Below are positions 36,510-45,329 of a DNA stretch of 64,000 nt, piece after piece. The stretch's first letter is position 1, and every line of letters begins with the position of its first letter. Location: positions 225,815 through 289,814 of the forward strand of contig JAHCIQ010000006.1 of NCBI GenBank assembly GCA_026129135.1, in the 5' to 3' direction. Both the position numbers and the translations under genes were made by a program. The DNA is from Cyanobacteria bacterium TGS_CYA1 (GTDB lineage Bacteria; Cyanobacteriota; Vampirovibrionia; Obscuribacterales; Obscuribacteraceae). A model generated the notes under the pieces. That model saw nothing but the letters and a program-made list of their open reading frames with translations. It made no database searches and was not told where the DNA came from.

Positions 36510-38648
36510 TCAGGAGACTGGAAAGCCACGGTCACGCATCAAAGCATTCGTGTCGACACTGCGTCCTCGGAAATTCTTGAATGCTACGTCTGGAGCGACC
36601 GAATTGCCGACACTGAATATGGTGTCACGGAAACGATCGCAAGTTTTGCGGTCGTAGAGTCCGCCTGCTTCAAGGAAGGCTTCAGTAGCGTCTGCTGACA
36701 TTGTGTCCGCCCAAATGTAAACGTAATATCCTGCCGAATAACCGTCGTCAGAGAAGATATGTCCAAACTGGGTCGGTCTGTGACGCATCACAATCTCGGT
36801 TGGGCAGCCAATTTCGCTCATGGTCTTCTTCTCGAAGTCACCAGCTTCGATATTAGAATCCGGGGTTGCAGCAAGGTGAATCTTCATATCGTACAAAGCC
36901 GAGGCCAGATATTCGACTGTGATGAATCCTTGATTGAAAGTTTTCGCCTTGCGGATTTTTTCAATCAATTCATCAGGCATCGGTTTGCCAGTTTTGTGAT
37001 GAAGAGCATATTTTTTCAATACTTCGTTGGTCATAAGCCAGCGTTCGTTGACTTGCGAGGGGAATTCGACGAAATCGCGCTTGACCGCGGTTCCTGCAAG
37101 ACTTGGGTAGGTGACATTGGATTGTAAGCCGTGCAGCGCGTGTCCGAATTCATGGAACATGGTGTTGGCGTCGTCCCACGAAATCAAAGTGGGCTCGCCT
37201 GGCTTTCCTTTGACGAAGTTTGAGTTGTTCGACACTATTGGTGTAACGTCGTTTTTAAAACGTTCCTGAGTGCGATATTCGTTCATCCATGCGCCTGAGC
37301 GCTTTCCTTCGCGAGCATAGGGGTCGAAATACCACATACCGATTTGCTTGCCATTGCGCATTACAGCATAAACAGTTACGTCAGGATGCACTACTGGCAG
37401 TCCATCGATTTTTTTCATTTGCAAGCCAAAAACCTGGTCTGCAGCAAAGAACATTCCTTCCAAGATTTTGTCCAGCTGCAGATATTCTTTGACCACGTTC
37501 TGGTCGATGTCATATTTAGCGTTACGAACTTTTTCTGCATAAAAGCGATAATCCCAAGGCTCTATTTTTATTTTGGCGCCTTCTTTATCTGCGATAGCTT
37601 GCATGTCGGCTACTTCTTCTTTCACTCTGTTGGTAGCCGCTTTCCAGACTTTGAGCATGAGCTCCATGGCAGCATCTGGAGTTTTTGCCATATTATTATC
37701 GAGAATCCAGTGAGCATGAGTCTGGAAGCCCAAAATCTTTGCTCGCTCGGCTCTCAATTTGAGGATTTCGCTAATAGTTGCTTCGTTATTGTGAGCGTTA
37801 TTATTGTCTCCACGACTGGTCCACATGCGCCAGCCCTTCTCGCGCAAATCGCGACGAGTAGAAAAGGTCAAGAATGGCTCCATTGCTGAGCGTGTATTAG
37901 CGATGCACCATTTTCCTTTTTTGTTTTTGGCTTCAGCTTGTGAAGCAGCAGCTGCTTTGATGCTCTCTGGCAGACCGGCAAGATCGGCTTCGCTTTCTAA
38001 ATCCAAAGTGTAGTCTTCTTCGTCGGCAAGTTGATTCTGGCTGAACTTGGTGAAAAGCGATGCCAATTTTTCGTTTATTTCACGCAGTCTGGCTTTTTTC
38101 TTTTCATCAAGACCGGCTCCCTGACGAGTGAATTGCTTGTAATAGACTTCTACCAGACGTTGTTGTTCGGGCGTAAGTCCCGAGCTTTCACGTGATTCAT
38201 ACACTGTTTTGATGCGCTGGAAAAGAGGGTCGTTTTGAATGATTTCGTCGTCGAATTTGGCAAGAAGCGGTCGCATTTCTGTTTCGATTGCTTGCATTTT
38301 CTTGTCGTTCATTGTCGATGTATAAATGTCGAAGAAACGAATCGAATTATTGAGAGGCCTGCCTGAGTCTTCAAGCGGAACGAAAGTGTTTTCGAAATTT
38401 GCTTTGTCTCTTTGAGCAGTGAGTTTTTTGATCTCATCCCGCTTGAGATCCATGCCCTTCATCATAGCCGCTTTCAAATCAACGGTCTTGGCAAGATCGA
38501 AGCGCGGGAAACCGTTGTAGTCGCCTGTCCAGGTATCCAACAAAGGGCCCATTGTTTCCACTGCCAGAGCTTGTTTCATATTCAAAATAAATGTCTCCCC
38601 CAGTGCGGCTAAGTACATGGCGTTTTTAAGAAAAGTTCTTCTCTTCAT
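36510..38648 (-). CDS. Tat-exported M3 family peptidase (Dcp/oligopeptidase A-like)
   Basis: A 712-aa zinc metallopeptidase. Residues 1-32 carry a twin-arginine signal (KRRTFLKN), unlike the cytoplasmic Dcp and OpdA of E. coli, so this one acts outside the inner membrane. The zinc site is HEFGH (499-503) with E528 in 'DFVEFPSQ', and the downstream 'HIFSDDGYSAGYYVYIWADTM' segment is characteristic of the M3A family. It probably degrades short peptides in the periplasm. The promoter at 38697-38702 and a GAGG site support the start. Confidence 0.91.
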   Translation of the reverse strand: MKRRTFLKNAMYLAALGETFILNMKQALAVETMGPLLDTWTGDYNGFPRFDLAKTVDLKAAMMKGMDLKRDEIKKLTAQRDKANFENTFVPLEDSGRPLNNSIRFFDIYTSTMNDKKMQAIETEMRPLLAKFDDEIIQNDPLFQRIKTVYESRESSGLTPEQQRLVEVYYKQFTRQGAGLDEKKKARLREINEKLASLFTKFSQNQLADEEDYTLDLESEADLAGLPESIKAAAASQAEAKNKKGKWCIANTRSAMEPFLTFSTRRDLREKGWRMWTSRGDNNNAHNNEATISEILKLRAERAKILGFQTHAHWILDNNMAKTPDAAMELMLKVWKAATNRVKEEVADMQAIADKEGAKIKIEPWDYRFYAEKVRNAKYDIDQNVVKEYLQLDKILEGMFFAADQVFGLQMKKIDGLPVVHPDVTVYAVMRNGKQIGMWYFDPYAREGKRSGAWMNEYRTQERFKNDVTPIVSNNSNFVKGKPGEPTLISWDDANTMFHEFGHALHGLQSNVTYPSLAGTAVKRDFVEFPSQVNERWLMTNEVLKKYALHHKTGKPMPDELIEKIRKAKTFNQGFITVEYLASALYDMKIHLAATPDSNIEAGDFEKKTMSEIGCPTEIVMRHRPTQFGHIFSDDGYSAGYYVYIWADTMSADATEAFLEAGGLYDRKTCDRFRDTIFSVGNSVAPDVAFKNFRGRSVDTNALMRDRGFPVS

Positions 38649-38696
38649 TAATTTCAGACCTCGAAATTATGAAATGACGGGATTTGTAGAGCGCTA

Positions 38697-38702
38697 ATTA
38701 TA
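38697..38702 (-). promoter_or_regulatory. -10 element for the M3 peptidase gene
   Basis: On the minus strand the sequence reads TATAAT, about 50 nt before the ATG at 38648. The -35 region is weak. GAGG lies about 11 nt before the start codon. Confidence 0.5.
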
Positions 38703-38767
38703 CGAATTTCGGGTCCAAAAATGTTAATCTATGCGTTGTCATTTACACGTCAGTAATTCAACTATAT

Positions 38768-39460
38768 ATGTCTATCTGGCGCAAAAACATTTTGGCTCTG
38801 ACACTGGCATTAATGCTAATGCTTGGTGTCACCAAACCTAGTTATGCTGGCATAGAACACGATTTGCAGCTGTGGACGCCCGTTACGCTTGATGCCCGTC
38901 TTTATCGCAATCTGCGCGGATACCTGGAAATAAATCCACGAATTGGCGACAATATTACCCAGATGAGTCAACTGTTGATTCGCCCCGCTCTGCAATACAG
39001 AGTGAACGAAGGCTGCTCTCTTTTTGCCGGATATCTCTGGGGTACCACCTATCTAAATGGCGATGTTTTACACGAGCACAGGCTCTGGGAGCAGGTGTTG
39101 TTCGATAAAGACATCAAGCGCTTTTCGATTATAAATAGAACGCGTCTAGAACAGCGTATGTTTCCTCATCTAGCAGATACAGGAAACAGGCTCAGACATA
39201 TGCTCAAGCTCGAATATGATCTCAATTCGAAACTATATCTGGTGGCATCGGACGAACTCTTTGTCAATTTGAATTCGGTTAAAAACGGTCCTCAGGCTGG
39301 TATCGACCAGAATCGAATTTTCGCAGGAGTTGGATTACGCCCACTGAAACGAACCAGAATCGAAGCTGGCTATCAGTATCAATGGATCAATCGTACAGAC
39401 CAGTTTGACCAAGGCAATCACGCTATTTTGATTCAAACATTTATTGGAATCAAAGACTGA
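38768..39460 (+). CDS. DUF2490 outer membrane beta-barrel protein
   Basis: A 230-aa protein. The signal peptide ends TKPSYA-GI. The mature part has alternating-hydrophobicity strands with 'DLQLWTP', 'LRPALQYRVN'-like and 'HRLWEQVLFDK' segments, 'RLEQR', 'RHMLKLEYD' and a terminal 'NHAILIQTFIGIK', which match DUF2490, a family of small outer membrane barrels often detected by the 'RxRxEqR..R.r' pattern. The function is unknown. It ends 7 nt from the convergent RND pump. Confidence 0.85.
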   Translation: MSIWRKNILALTLALMLMLGVTKPSYAGIEHDLQLWTPVTLDARLYRNLRGYLEINPRIGDNITQMSQLLIRPALQYRVNEGCSLFAGYLWGTTYLNGDVLHEHRLWEQVLFDKDIKRFSIINRTRLEQRMFPHLADTGNRLRHMLKLEYDLNSKLYLVASDELFVNLNSVKNGPQAGIDQNRIFAGVGLRPLKRTRIEAGYQYQWINRTDQFDQGNHAILIQTFIGIKD

Positions 39461-39467
39461 TCTTTTC

Positions 39468-42400
39468 TTATTTCATCTCTTCTTCTGTTTTCGATTTGCT
39501 CGTCATCAAATAAAGAGTGGGAAGCACAAGAAGAGTCATCAGTGTGGCACTCAGCAATCCACCAAAGACGACAGTCGCAAGGGGCTTTTGGATTTCAGCA
39601 CCAGTACCGTGTGAAAAGAGTTTTGGCAATAGTCCCATCATCGCTACGAGCGCCGTCATCAAAACAGGTCTGAAGCGTACTTCGGCACCACTTTTGATGG
39701 CATCCAAAGTCGACATTCCTTCTTTTTCAGCCTGCATGATATAACTGACTAAAATTACGCCATTTTGCACTGCCACTCCAAACAAGGCAATAAAGCCAAT
39801 CAGAGCAGGCACCGAGACTGGTTGCTGCGAAATTGCCAGTGCAATAACACCGCCAATGGTGGCAAAAGGTACATTGAGCATAATGAGACCGGCATTTCTG
39901 ATTGAATGAAAAGTGAAAAATAAAAGGATGAAAATCAAAAACAACACAATAGGCACCACAATACTGAGACGCTTCAAAGCATGTTGTTGGTTTTCGAACT
40001 GACCACCCCAGACAATTGTATAACCAGGAGGCATCGGCACCTCGCGCTTGATTTCAGCTTGTGCTTCTTTCACCCACGAGCCAAGATCGCGACCGCGAAT
40101 ATTGATCATTACAGCTGCGCGTCTTTGACCGTCTTCTCTGTTAATTAAAATTGCTCCGCGCTCCACGCGTAAATCTGCAATCGACTTAAGTGGAACCATT
40201 GCTTTGTCAGAGGCTTGAATAGTCAGGTTGGAAATAATTTCGGGGCTGTCGCGCTGTTCTTTTTGCAGTCTTACAAGCACTCCAAAGCGTTTAGTCCCTT
40301 CAATTACTTCTGTTACTTCTTTACCTGCAAGAGATGCTTGTACCAAGTCCTGAACCTCGTGAACTTTCAAGCCCATGCGTGCAAGTTCGTGTCTGTCTAG
40401 GGTTATTTTGAGCTCAGGCGCTCCTATGACAGGCTCGCGCGAAGTGTCTGCGGTTCCGCGCAAGTCGGCAAGACTGACACGTACTTTGTCTGCCAAGGCA
40501 TCGAGTGTTTTCAGATCTGGTCCGAAGATTTTGATACCGACATCTGCTTTGATACCAGTGATTAAATCGTCCACCATGTCTGCGATTGGCTGTGAAAAAC
40601 TGTGCATGATGCCGGGAATTTTATCCATTTCGTGAGCCATTCGATCAACCAGATGTTCTTTGTTCTGGTCTTTCCAGGTATGACGCGGCTTGAGCCCTAT
40701 ATACATATCTGCTGCATCCACGCCTTCGACGTCAGAGCCAAGTCCGGAGCGACCGATGCGCGTTACGGCAATATCGACTTCCGGGAATTTGACCATCATT
40801 TCTTCGACCATTTTTGCATAATCGATAGTGCGCAAGTGTGAGATGCTTGGCGGCATTCTCATTCTGAGCCAGATTGAGCCTTCGTCTAATGAGGGCATGA
40901 ATTCAGAACCCAAGAAAGGCAGAATGCAAACTGTTGAAAGTAAAAGAATTCCCGACGTTACCATTACTGCCAGTGGACGTTTGATTACTTTGTCCAGGCT
41001 GCTCAGATATGCGTTTTTGATTTTTTCGATTATAGGATTGTGTCTTTCTTTCACTTCGCCTTTCAAAAACCAGAAACACAAAACCGGTATGATGAAAATA
41101 GCCACTGCAAGCGCGCCAGCAAGAGCATAAATAAATGTCAGCGCAAGCGGTATGAACATTTTGCCTTCCACTCCATCGAGCGCAAACAAAGGCAAGTACA
41201 CGCTTATGATAATGACCATGGCAAAGGCGATTGGACGCCCGACTTCAAGCGCTGCATTTAAAATGACACCAAGCGTGTTTATTTTTCTGCCCGGATGCTC
41301 TTCATAAATTTGAGACAGACGTCTGAAAATATTTTCTGCCATCACCACGCCCGCATCTACTACCACACCAAAGTCGACTGCGCCAAGAGTCATAAGATTG
41401 GCTGACAGTCCACTAAAACGCATCATGATAAAGCTGAATAACAAAGAAAGCGGAATAACAACAGAAACGATAAGTGCCACTCGAATATTCATTAAGACTG
41501 CAGCAAGAATGACTATGACCAGGGAGCCTGAAAGCATGAGCACTTCTTTCACTGTGTCCATAGTCTTATCGACAAGTTCTTTCTGGTTATAGAAAGGTAC
41601 TATTTTTATGCCATTTGGAAGAGTAGGTTGAATCTTTTTGATTTTGTTCTCGACTGCTTGCACCACTTCGCGCGTGTTAACGCCCTTGCGGCTCATCACT
41701 ATGCCGATTACCGCTTCGCCAGTACCATTCATCGATGCTGAACCGCGCCTGAAAGCTGGTCCGATACTTACTTGAGCCAGGCGTTTTATCGTAACTGGGG
41801 TGCCGTGTTCTTCTTTCAAAACAATGTCTTCGATGTCTGCGACTGTTTTGATTCGTCCTATACCTCGAATGATAATCTCTTCGTCGCCAGACTCGATAAA
41901 GCTGCCGCCAGCGTTTAAATTGCTTTGACCAACAGCATTTAAAATATCGGTAACTGTCAGACCATAAGCTTTGAGCTTCGATTGGTCTAGCATAATCTGA
42001 TATTGTTTAATCCAGCCGCCGTAGGTGACGACGTTTGCCACCCCCTGCACCGACAATAACTGCTTGGCGATGCTCCAGTCTTGAATAGTGCGCGTCTCGA
42101 TAAGATCGTGATTGTCGCTTGTGACGTAATACATGAAAATCTGACTGAACGACGAAACCACAGGTCCAAGCTGAGGGCGAGGAACACCTGCAGGAAGGCT
42201 TATGCTCAAAAGTCTTTGCTGGACAAGTTGTCTGGCAAAATAAATGTCGCAATTGTCGTCGAAAATGGCAGTGACGAGTGAAAAACCAAATCTTGAACTG
42301 GAGCGCACTTTCTTGATAAACGGCAAGCCATTGAGTGAATATTCAATCGGCACCGTAACCAGAGATTCCACTTCTTCTGCAGCCATATTTTCTGGCTCAG

Positions 42401-42551
42401 TGGCAATCTGAACCTGAACGTTGCTTACGTCAGGGTACGAGTCCATCGGCATTGTCGAGACTGAATAAATTCCCAGTCCAATCAATGTAACGATAAGGAT
42501 GAAATTGAATGCGCGATTTTCCAGCGCAAAGCGAATTAGTCTATTGAGCAT
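39468..42551 (-). CDS. CzcA/CusA-type heavy-metal RND efflux pump
   Basis: A 1027-aa inner membrane proton/cation antiporter with the twofold RND layout of 12 transmembrane helices and two large periplasmic loops. The heavy-metal-efflux family signature in helix 4 is present as 'DFGVVVDAGVVMAEN', keeping the two Asp and the Glu of the CzcA proton relay. The N-terminal motif 'DSYPDVSNVQVQIATE' is also typical. It has no adjacent membrane fusion protein or TolC-like partner in this window. It follows a small secreted protein by 41 nt and probably shares its promoter. The metal cannot be assigned. Confidence 0.92.
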   Translation of the reverse strand: MLNRLIRFALENRAFNFILIVTLIGLGIYSVSTMPMDSYPDVSNVQVQIATEPENMAAEEVESLVTVPIEYSLNGLPFIKKVRSSSRFGFSLVTAIFDDNCDIYFARQLVQQRLLSISLPAGVPRPQLGPVVSSFSQIFMYYVTSDNHDLIETRTIQDWSIAKQLLSVQGVANVVTYGGWIKQYQIMLDQSKLKAYGLTVTDILNAVGQSNLNAGGSFIESGDEEIIIRGIGRIKTVADIEDIVLKEEHGTPVTIKRLAQVSIGPAFRRGSASMNGTGEAVIGIVMSRKGVNTREVVQAVENKIKKIQPTLPNGIKIVPFYNQKELVDKTMDTVKEVLMLSGSLVIVILAAVLMNIRVALIVSVVIPLSLLFSFIMMRFSGLSANLMTLGAVDFGVVVDAGVVMAENIFRRLSQIYEEHPGRKINTLGVILNAALEVGRPIAFAMVIIISVYLPLFALDGVEGKMFIPLALTFIYALAGALAVAIFIIPVLCFWFLKGEVKERHNPIIEKIKNAYLSSLDKVIKRPLAVMVTSGILLLSTVCILPFLGSEFMPSLDEGSIWLRMRMPPSISHLRTIDYAKMVEEMMVKFPEVDIAVTRIGRSGLGSDVEGVDAADMYIGLKPRHTWKDQNKEHLVDRMAHEMDKIPGIMHSFSQPIADMVDDLITGIKADVGIKIFGPDLKTLDALADKVRVSLADLRGTADTSREPVIGAPELKITLDRHELARMGLKVHEVQDLVQASLAGKEVTEVIEGTKRFGVLVRLQKEQRDSPEIISNLTIQASDKAMVPLKSIADLRVERGAILINREDGQRRAAVMINIRGRDLGSWVKEAQAEIKREVPMPPGYTIVWGGQFENQQHALKRLSIVVPIVLFLIFILLFFTFHSIRNAGLIMLNVPFATIGGVIALAISQQPVSVPALIGFIALFGVAVQNGVILVSYIMQAEKEGMSTLDAIKSGAEVRFRPVLMTALVAMMGLLPKLFSHGTGAEIQKPLATVVFGGLLSATLMTLLVLPTLYLMTSKSKTEEEMK

Positions 42552-42592
42552 TTAAATATTCCGAAAGGATGCCTTGATTCCATTCGGTTTAT

Positions 42593-42970
42593 TTAAATTC
42601 TCAGATTATTTAGCTTGAGCCAGAGTCCTTTGCCAAGCCATTTTTGGCTGCACGAAGATTCTTCGAAAAAAGAGTTTAGATGCAATTCTTTTCCTGCGTT
42701 TTGAATAAGCGCAAGCAAGCCGCAATTGATATTTACAAAGACAAATGTTTGTACTAATTCGGGTTTTGAAAAACTGATACTGCCAAGAAATGGATCTAAG
42801 GGCACAACATCTTCAAGACTTATGTCTTCTGCATTGTCTATGGCGCTGTCTTCAACCACGATTGAATGCGCCGACCCGACAAAGGCATGGGCTGCATTGA
42901 AAATCGAGCCGCCTAAAGCCGACATGAATGTTAATATAAGGATGACCGAGAGCAAAAAGTTGCGTTTCAT
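42593..42970 (-). CDS. Small secreted protein preceding the RND pump
   Basis: A 125-aa product with a signal peptide (MKRNFLLS, hydrophobic core, cleavage near NAAHA-FV). The mature ~97 residues contain an acidic patch (EDSAIDNAEDISLEDV) and two Cys at 'NINCGLL' and 'ESSCSQKW'. I recognise no family. Its position ahead of a CzcA-type gene recalls small periplasmic accessory proteins in metal-resistance operons, but it lacks the His clusters expected of a metal chaperone. Confidence 0.65.
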   Translation of the reverse strand: MKRNFLLSVILILTFMSALGGSIFNAAHAFVGSAHSIVVEDSAIDNAEDISLEDVVPLDPFLGSISFSKPELVQTFVFVNINCGLLALIQNAGKELHLNSFFEESSCSQKWLGKGLWLKLNNLRI

Positions 42971-43000
42971 TGACTGTCTTTAATGTCCACCTTTGAGGCG

Positions 43001-43032
43001 ATTATAACAGCGCTCTAAAAAAGCGCTAGTTA
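43001..43032 (-). promoter_or_regulatory. Promoter with dyad operator-like sequence for the RND operon
   Basis: On the minus strand a TATAAT -10 (43006-43001) is preceded by a dyad: TAAC-(A)-AGCGCT, 7 nt, AGCGCT-GTTA (43005-43032; one unpaired base). The dyad occupies the space between -10 and -35, the geometry used by MerR-type activators and by repressors. It lies 31 nt before the small secreted protein's ATG. The regulator's identity is unknown. Confidence 0.5.
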
Positions 43033-43041
43033 AATAGTCGT

Positions 43042-43065
43042 AAACAGCATTTATTCTTGCTGTTT
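43042..43065 (-). terminator. Hairpin at the 3' end of the EEP-domain gene
   Basis: An 8-bp inverted repeat (43042-43049 with 43058-43065) with an 8-nt loop overlaps the stop codon of the gene at 43051-44046. It lacks a strong T tract, so it is a weak terminator or an mRNA 3'-end structure. Confidence 0.4.
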
Positions 43066-44046
43066 GTCCTTTTGATTCAATTGTAATTTTACATAAACAG
43101 GCATGTGATCCGAACCAAGGGCAGGTCCAACTCTTCGTTCGAGCACATCGAAATCTTTGCTTACGAAAACATTGTCTATGGCAACAAACGGTGGTACTGC
43201 AACATTTGCAACAAGCTTTCCGCTTCGTGCAGGCCAGGTTGGCACAGTCATAAAACCAGCCTGAGTATCTTTCAAATTTGCATCTTTCAAAAATGATTTT
43301 ACGCTCGACGACCAGTTCGAACTATTAGTGTCACCCAGAATTATTGTTGGATAGGGCATCTTTTCCAGTCGGTCCTTTAAGACAGCGAATTCTTTTTTGC
43401 GAAGGTCATATCCAATTGGTGTTTGCATAGCCGAAAGGTGCAGAGCGACAATATTTATAGTCTGATTGTCTTTGTCGATTAGAACATGAACCTGAGGAGG
43501 TTGTGACCCCCCGGGATAGTAAATTTGAGCACCTCTCGATGCATACTTGCTCAAAACAGTGATGCCAGGTCGTCTTAAAATGCTCATTGCAGATGGATAT
43601 TCGAGCTTTTCCATTGAACGAGTCCATTTCTCGTCAGCTTCTGTAAGCACCACCACATCTGGATCCATTTTTTTGCAGTAAGCAATGAATGTCTCGATTT
43701 TATTATTGTGTTGATATTCGGTATTGAAATTTAGAATAGAAATTTGTTGTTCAGGCTTGGCTTTTATTTCAAGGTCGGTTTTATCGAGCGCGTGTCCCTG
43801 CCCAAATAGAGTTTGATAACAAATAATCGAAACAAGTACGGTCGAACAAAATGCTATGGCTGCGTTGTTGCGCAAAAGAGAAAAGATCAGGGTAAATCCC
43901 AGGGGTAAAAGCAAAAGAAGTCTGGCTTCACTACATAAATCGCTCAACCAGTTGCCTTCGATCAAAGAAAGCGCATAAACGAGCCCAGAACCCAATACAA
44001 CAGGGAACAGAAAAAGGGTGGTAAATCGGGGCAGTTTAAACAACAT
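43051..44046 (-). CDS. Membrane-anchored endonuclease/exonuclease/phosphatase (EEP) domain protein
   Basis: A 331-aa protein with three N-terminal transmembrane segments (~residues 8-95) followed by an EEP-fold domain. Motifs are 'ISILNFNTEY' (Asn), 'VVLTEAD' (metal-binding Glu), 'IVALHLSA' (His), 'ILGDTNSS' (Asp-x-Asn) and the terminal 'GSDHMPV'. Membrane EEP proteins of this type act outside the cytoplasm and include phosphodiesterases and nucleases; the substrate cannot be told. Divergent from the next gene with 28 nt between starts. Confidence 0.85.
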   Translation of the reverse strand: MLFKLPRFTTLFLFPVVLGSGLVYALSLIEGNWLSDLCSEARLLLLLPLGFTLIFSLLRNNAAIAFCSTVLVSIICYQTLFGQGHALDKTDLEIKAKPEQQISILNFNTEYQHNNKIETFIAYCKKMDPDVVVLTEADEKWTRSMEKLEYPSAMSILRRPGITVLSKYASRGAQIYYPGGSQPPQVHVLIDKDNQTINIVALHLSAMQTPIGYDLRKKEFAVLKDRLEKMPYPTIILGDTNSSNWSSSVKSFLKDANLKDTQAGFMTVPTWPARSGKLVANVAVPPFVAIDNVFVSKDFDVLERRVGPALGSDHMPVYVKLQLNQKDKQQE

Positions 44047-44074
44047 CCTTTCATTTTATCCAAAATTAAATGCT

Positions 44075-45103
44075 ATGCTCACTATCGGCAAAGAATTCAC
44101 CTCGTTTTGGAGTCGTCGCTTGAAAACATTGAATATCACTAAAATTCGCGATTTCAATATCGAGCCCACCCGAATTGAAAGACCCGATTATGTATTTGCA
44201 GCAAGTGGTCTGGTGAAACTTGGCGATACTATTTATGTCGTAGCTGATGACGAATTGCATTTAGCTGAATTTGATCTGAAAGACTTGCAGAAGCCAGGTA
44301 AATGGTTTCGACTATTGCCGGGCGAATTACCTTTGCAATTCAAGCCGTGCAAGAAAATCAAACCGGATCTCGAAGCTTTGACTTATTTGAAACCATATCA
44401 GTATGCGCCCTATGGAGCGCTTCTTGCTGTTCCATCGATGTCTCGTGAAAATCGAGTGGAAGGTGTGTTGCTTGTTCTAGATAAGAATCTCAAGATTAGA
44501 GGAGAGCCTCTGCCGGTCGATTTTTCTTTGTTGCAAAAACATCTTGCAGTTCAGTTCTCTGGATTGAATATAGAAGGAATTACTGTAAACAAAGAGACTG
44601 CCCGTCTTTATCAAAGAGGGAATCGCAAGCAAGGGCAAAATGCTCTGATTGATTTCAAAGCGAAAGATTTTCTGCGCGACCTGCACGATACTCATTGTCC
44701 TGATCCAGAAAAGATTTTTTGTGTAAAAGAATTCGACATAGGAAAAATAGAAGAGCAGGTGCTTGGATTTACTGATGCAATTTGTCTTGACGAAGAAAAT
44801 ATTTTGTTTTTAGCAGCTGCCGAAGATACAGACGATGCCTATCAGGATGGAAAATGTTTTGGCTCTGCCATTGGCTTGATGAACGCCAACGGCACGATTA
44901 AAGGTCTTCTGGAAATAGAAGGAAAACAAAAATTCGAAGGACTTTGTCTCAAAGCTCAAAACAAAAATATGCTCGAAATCTTTTTGACCTCAGACACAGA
45001 CGACGAGAAAAAGCCTTCTGCTCTGTATATGGCGAGTCTTAATCTAAAAGACTTTGAAACGCGCGAATCAGCCCTTCCTTTTGCGAGCGAGACATTTGTT
45101 TGA
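44075..45103 (+). CDS. DUF6929-like/esterase-like beta-propeller protein
   Basis: A 342-aa protein from ATG 44075; the frame extends to 44018, but that would overlap the divergent EEP start. The opening 'RPDYVFAASGLVKLGDTIYVVADDELHLAEFDL' region and later 'DLEALTYL', 'NIEGITV' and 'KFEGLCL' blocks show the repeated (D/N-x-E-A/G-L) pattern of phytase-like/esterase-like propellers, and I think of the DUF6929 family. No signal peptide. The last 65 nt overlap the 3' end of the convergent GIY-YIG gene. Any catalytic activity is unproven. Confidence 0.7.
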   Translation: MLTIGKEFTSFWSRRLKTLNITKIRDFNIEPTRIERPDYVFAASGLVKLGDTIYVVADDELHLAEFDLKDLQKPGKWFRLLPGELPLQFKPCKKIKPDLEALTYLKPYQYAPYGALLAVPSMSRENRVEGVLLVLDKNLKIRGEPLPVDFSLLQKHLAVQFSGLNIEGITVNKETARLYQRGNRKQGQNALIDFKAKDFLRDLHDTHCPDPEKIFCVKEFDIGKIEEQVLGFTDAICLDEENILFLAAAEDTDDAYQDGKCFGSAIGLMNANGTIKGLLEIEGKQKFEGLCLKAQNKNMLEIFLTSDTDDEKKPSALYMASLNLKDFETRESALPFASETFV

Positions 45104-45299
45104 TTCGATATTCGAGTTGTTGTGCTTGTGAGCGAGTCTCGGATGCCTGGCAGTAAACAAGCTTGACCGGTTGGCGAGTGCGAGTGTATTTAGCACCTTT
45201 GCCTGTATTGTGTGCGTTCAAACGTGCCTTGATATCGTTGGTCCACCCGGTGTAATAGGTGTTGTCTGCGCAATGCAAAATGTAAGTGTAATTATTCAT
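45039..45299 (-). CDS. GIY-YIG domain protein (YhbQ/UPF0213-like)
   Basis: An 86-aa single-domain protein with the compact GIY-YIG fold: 'YTYILHC' and 'YYTGWTNDIKARLNAHN', then 'GKGAKYTRTRQPVKLVY' and the catalytic-region 'QAQQLEYRIKQMSR' (Glu). It is the stand-alone small GIY-YIG type found in most bacteria, with a presumed structure-specific nuclease activity but unknown role. It overlaps the convergent DUF6929-like gene by 65 nt. Confidence 0.9.
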   Translation of the reverse strand: MNNYTYILHCADNTYYTGWTNDIKARLNAHNTGKGAKYTRTRQPVKLVYCQASETRSQAQQLEYRIKQMSRSQKEGLIRAFQSLLD

Positions 45300-45329
45300 T
45301 TAATTCAAAGCTCATACAAGAAGTATAAA

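Noticed and set aside
44018..44074. Upstream start of the DUF6929-like gene
   Set aside because: It would overlap the divergent EEP start codon; ATG 44075 leaves a normal intergenic gap.
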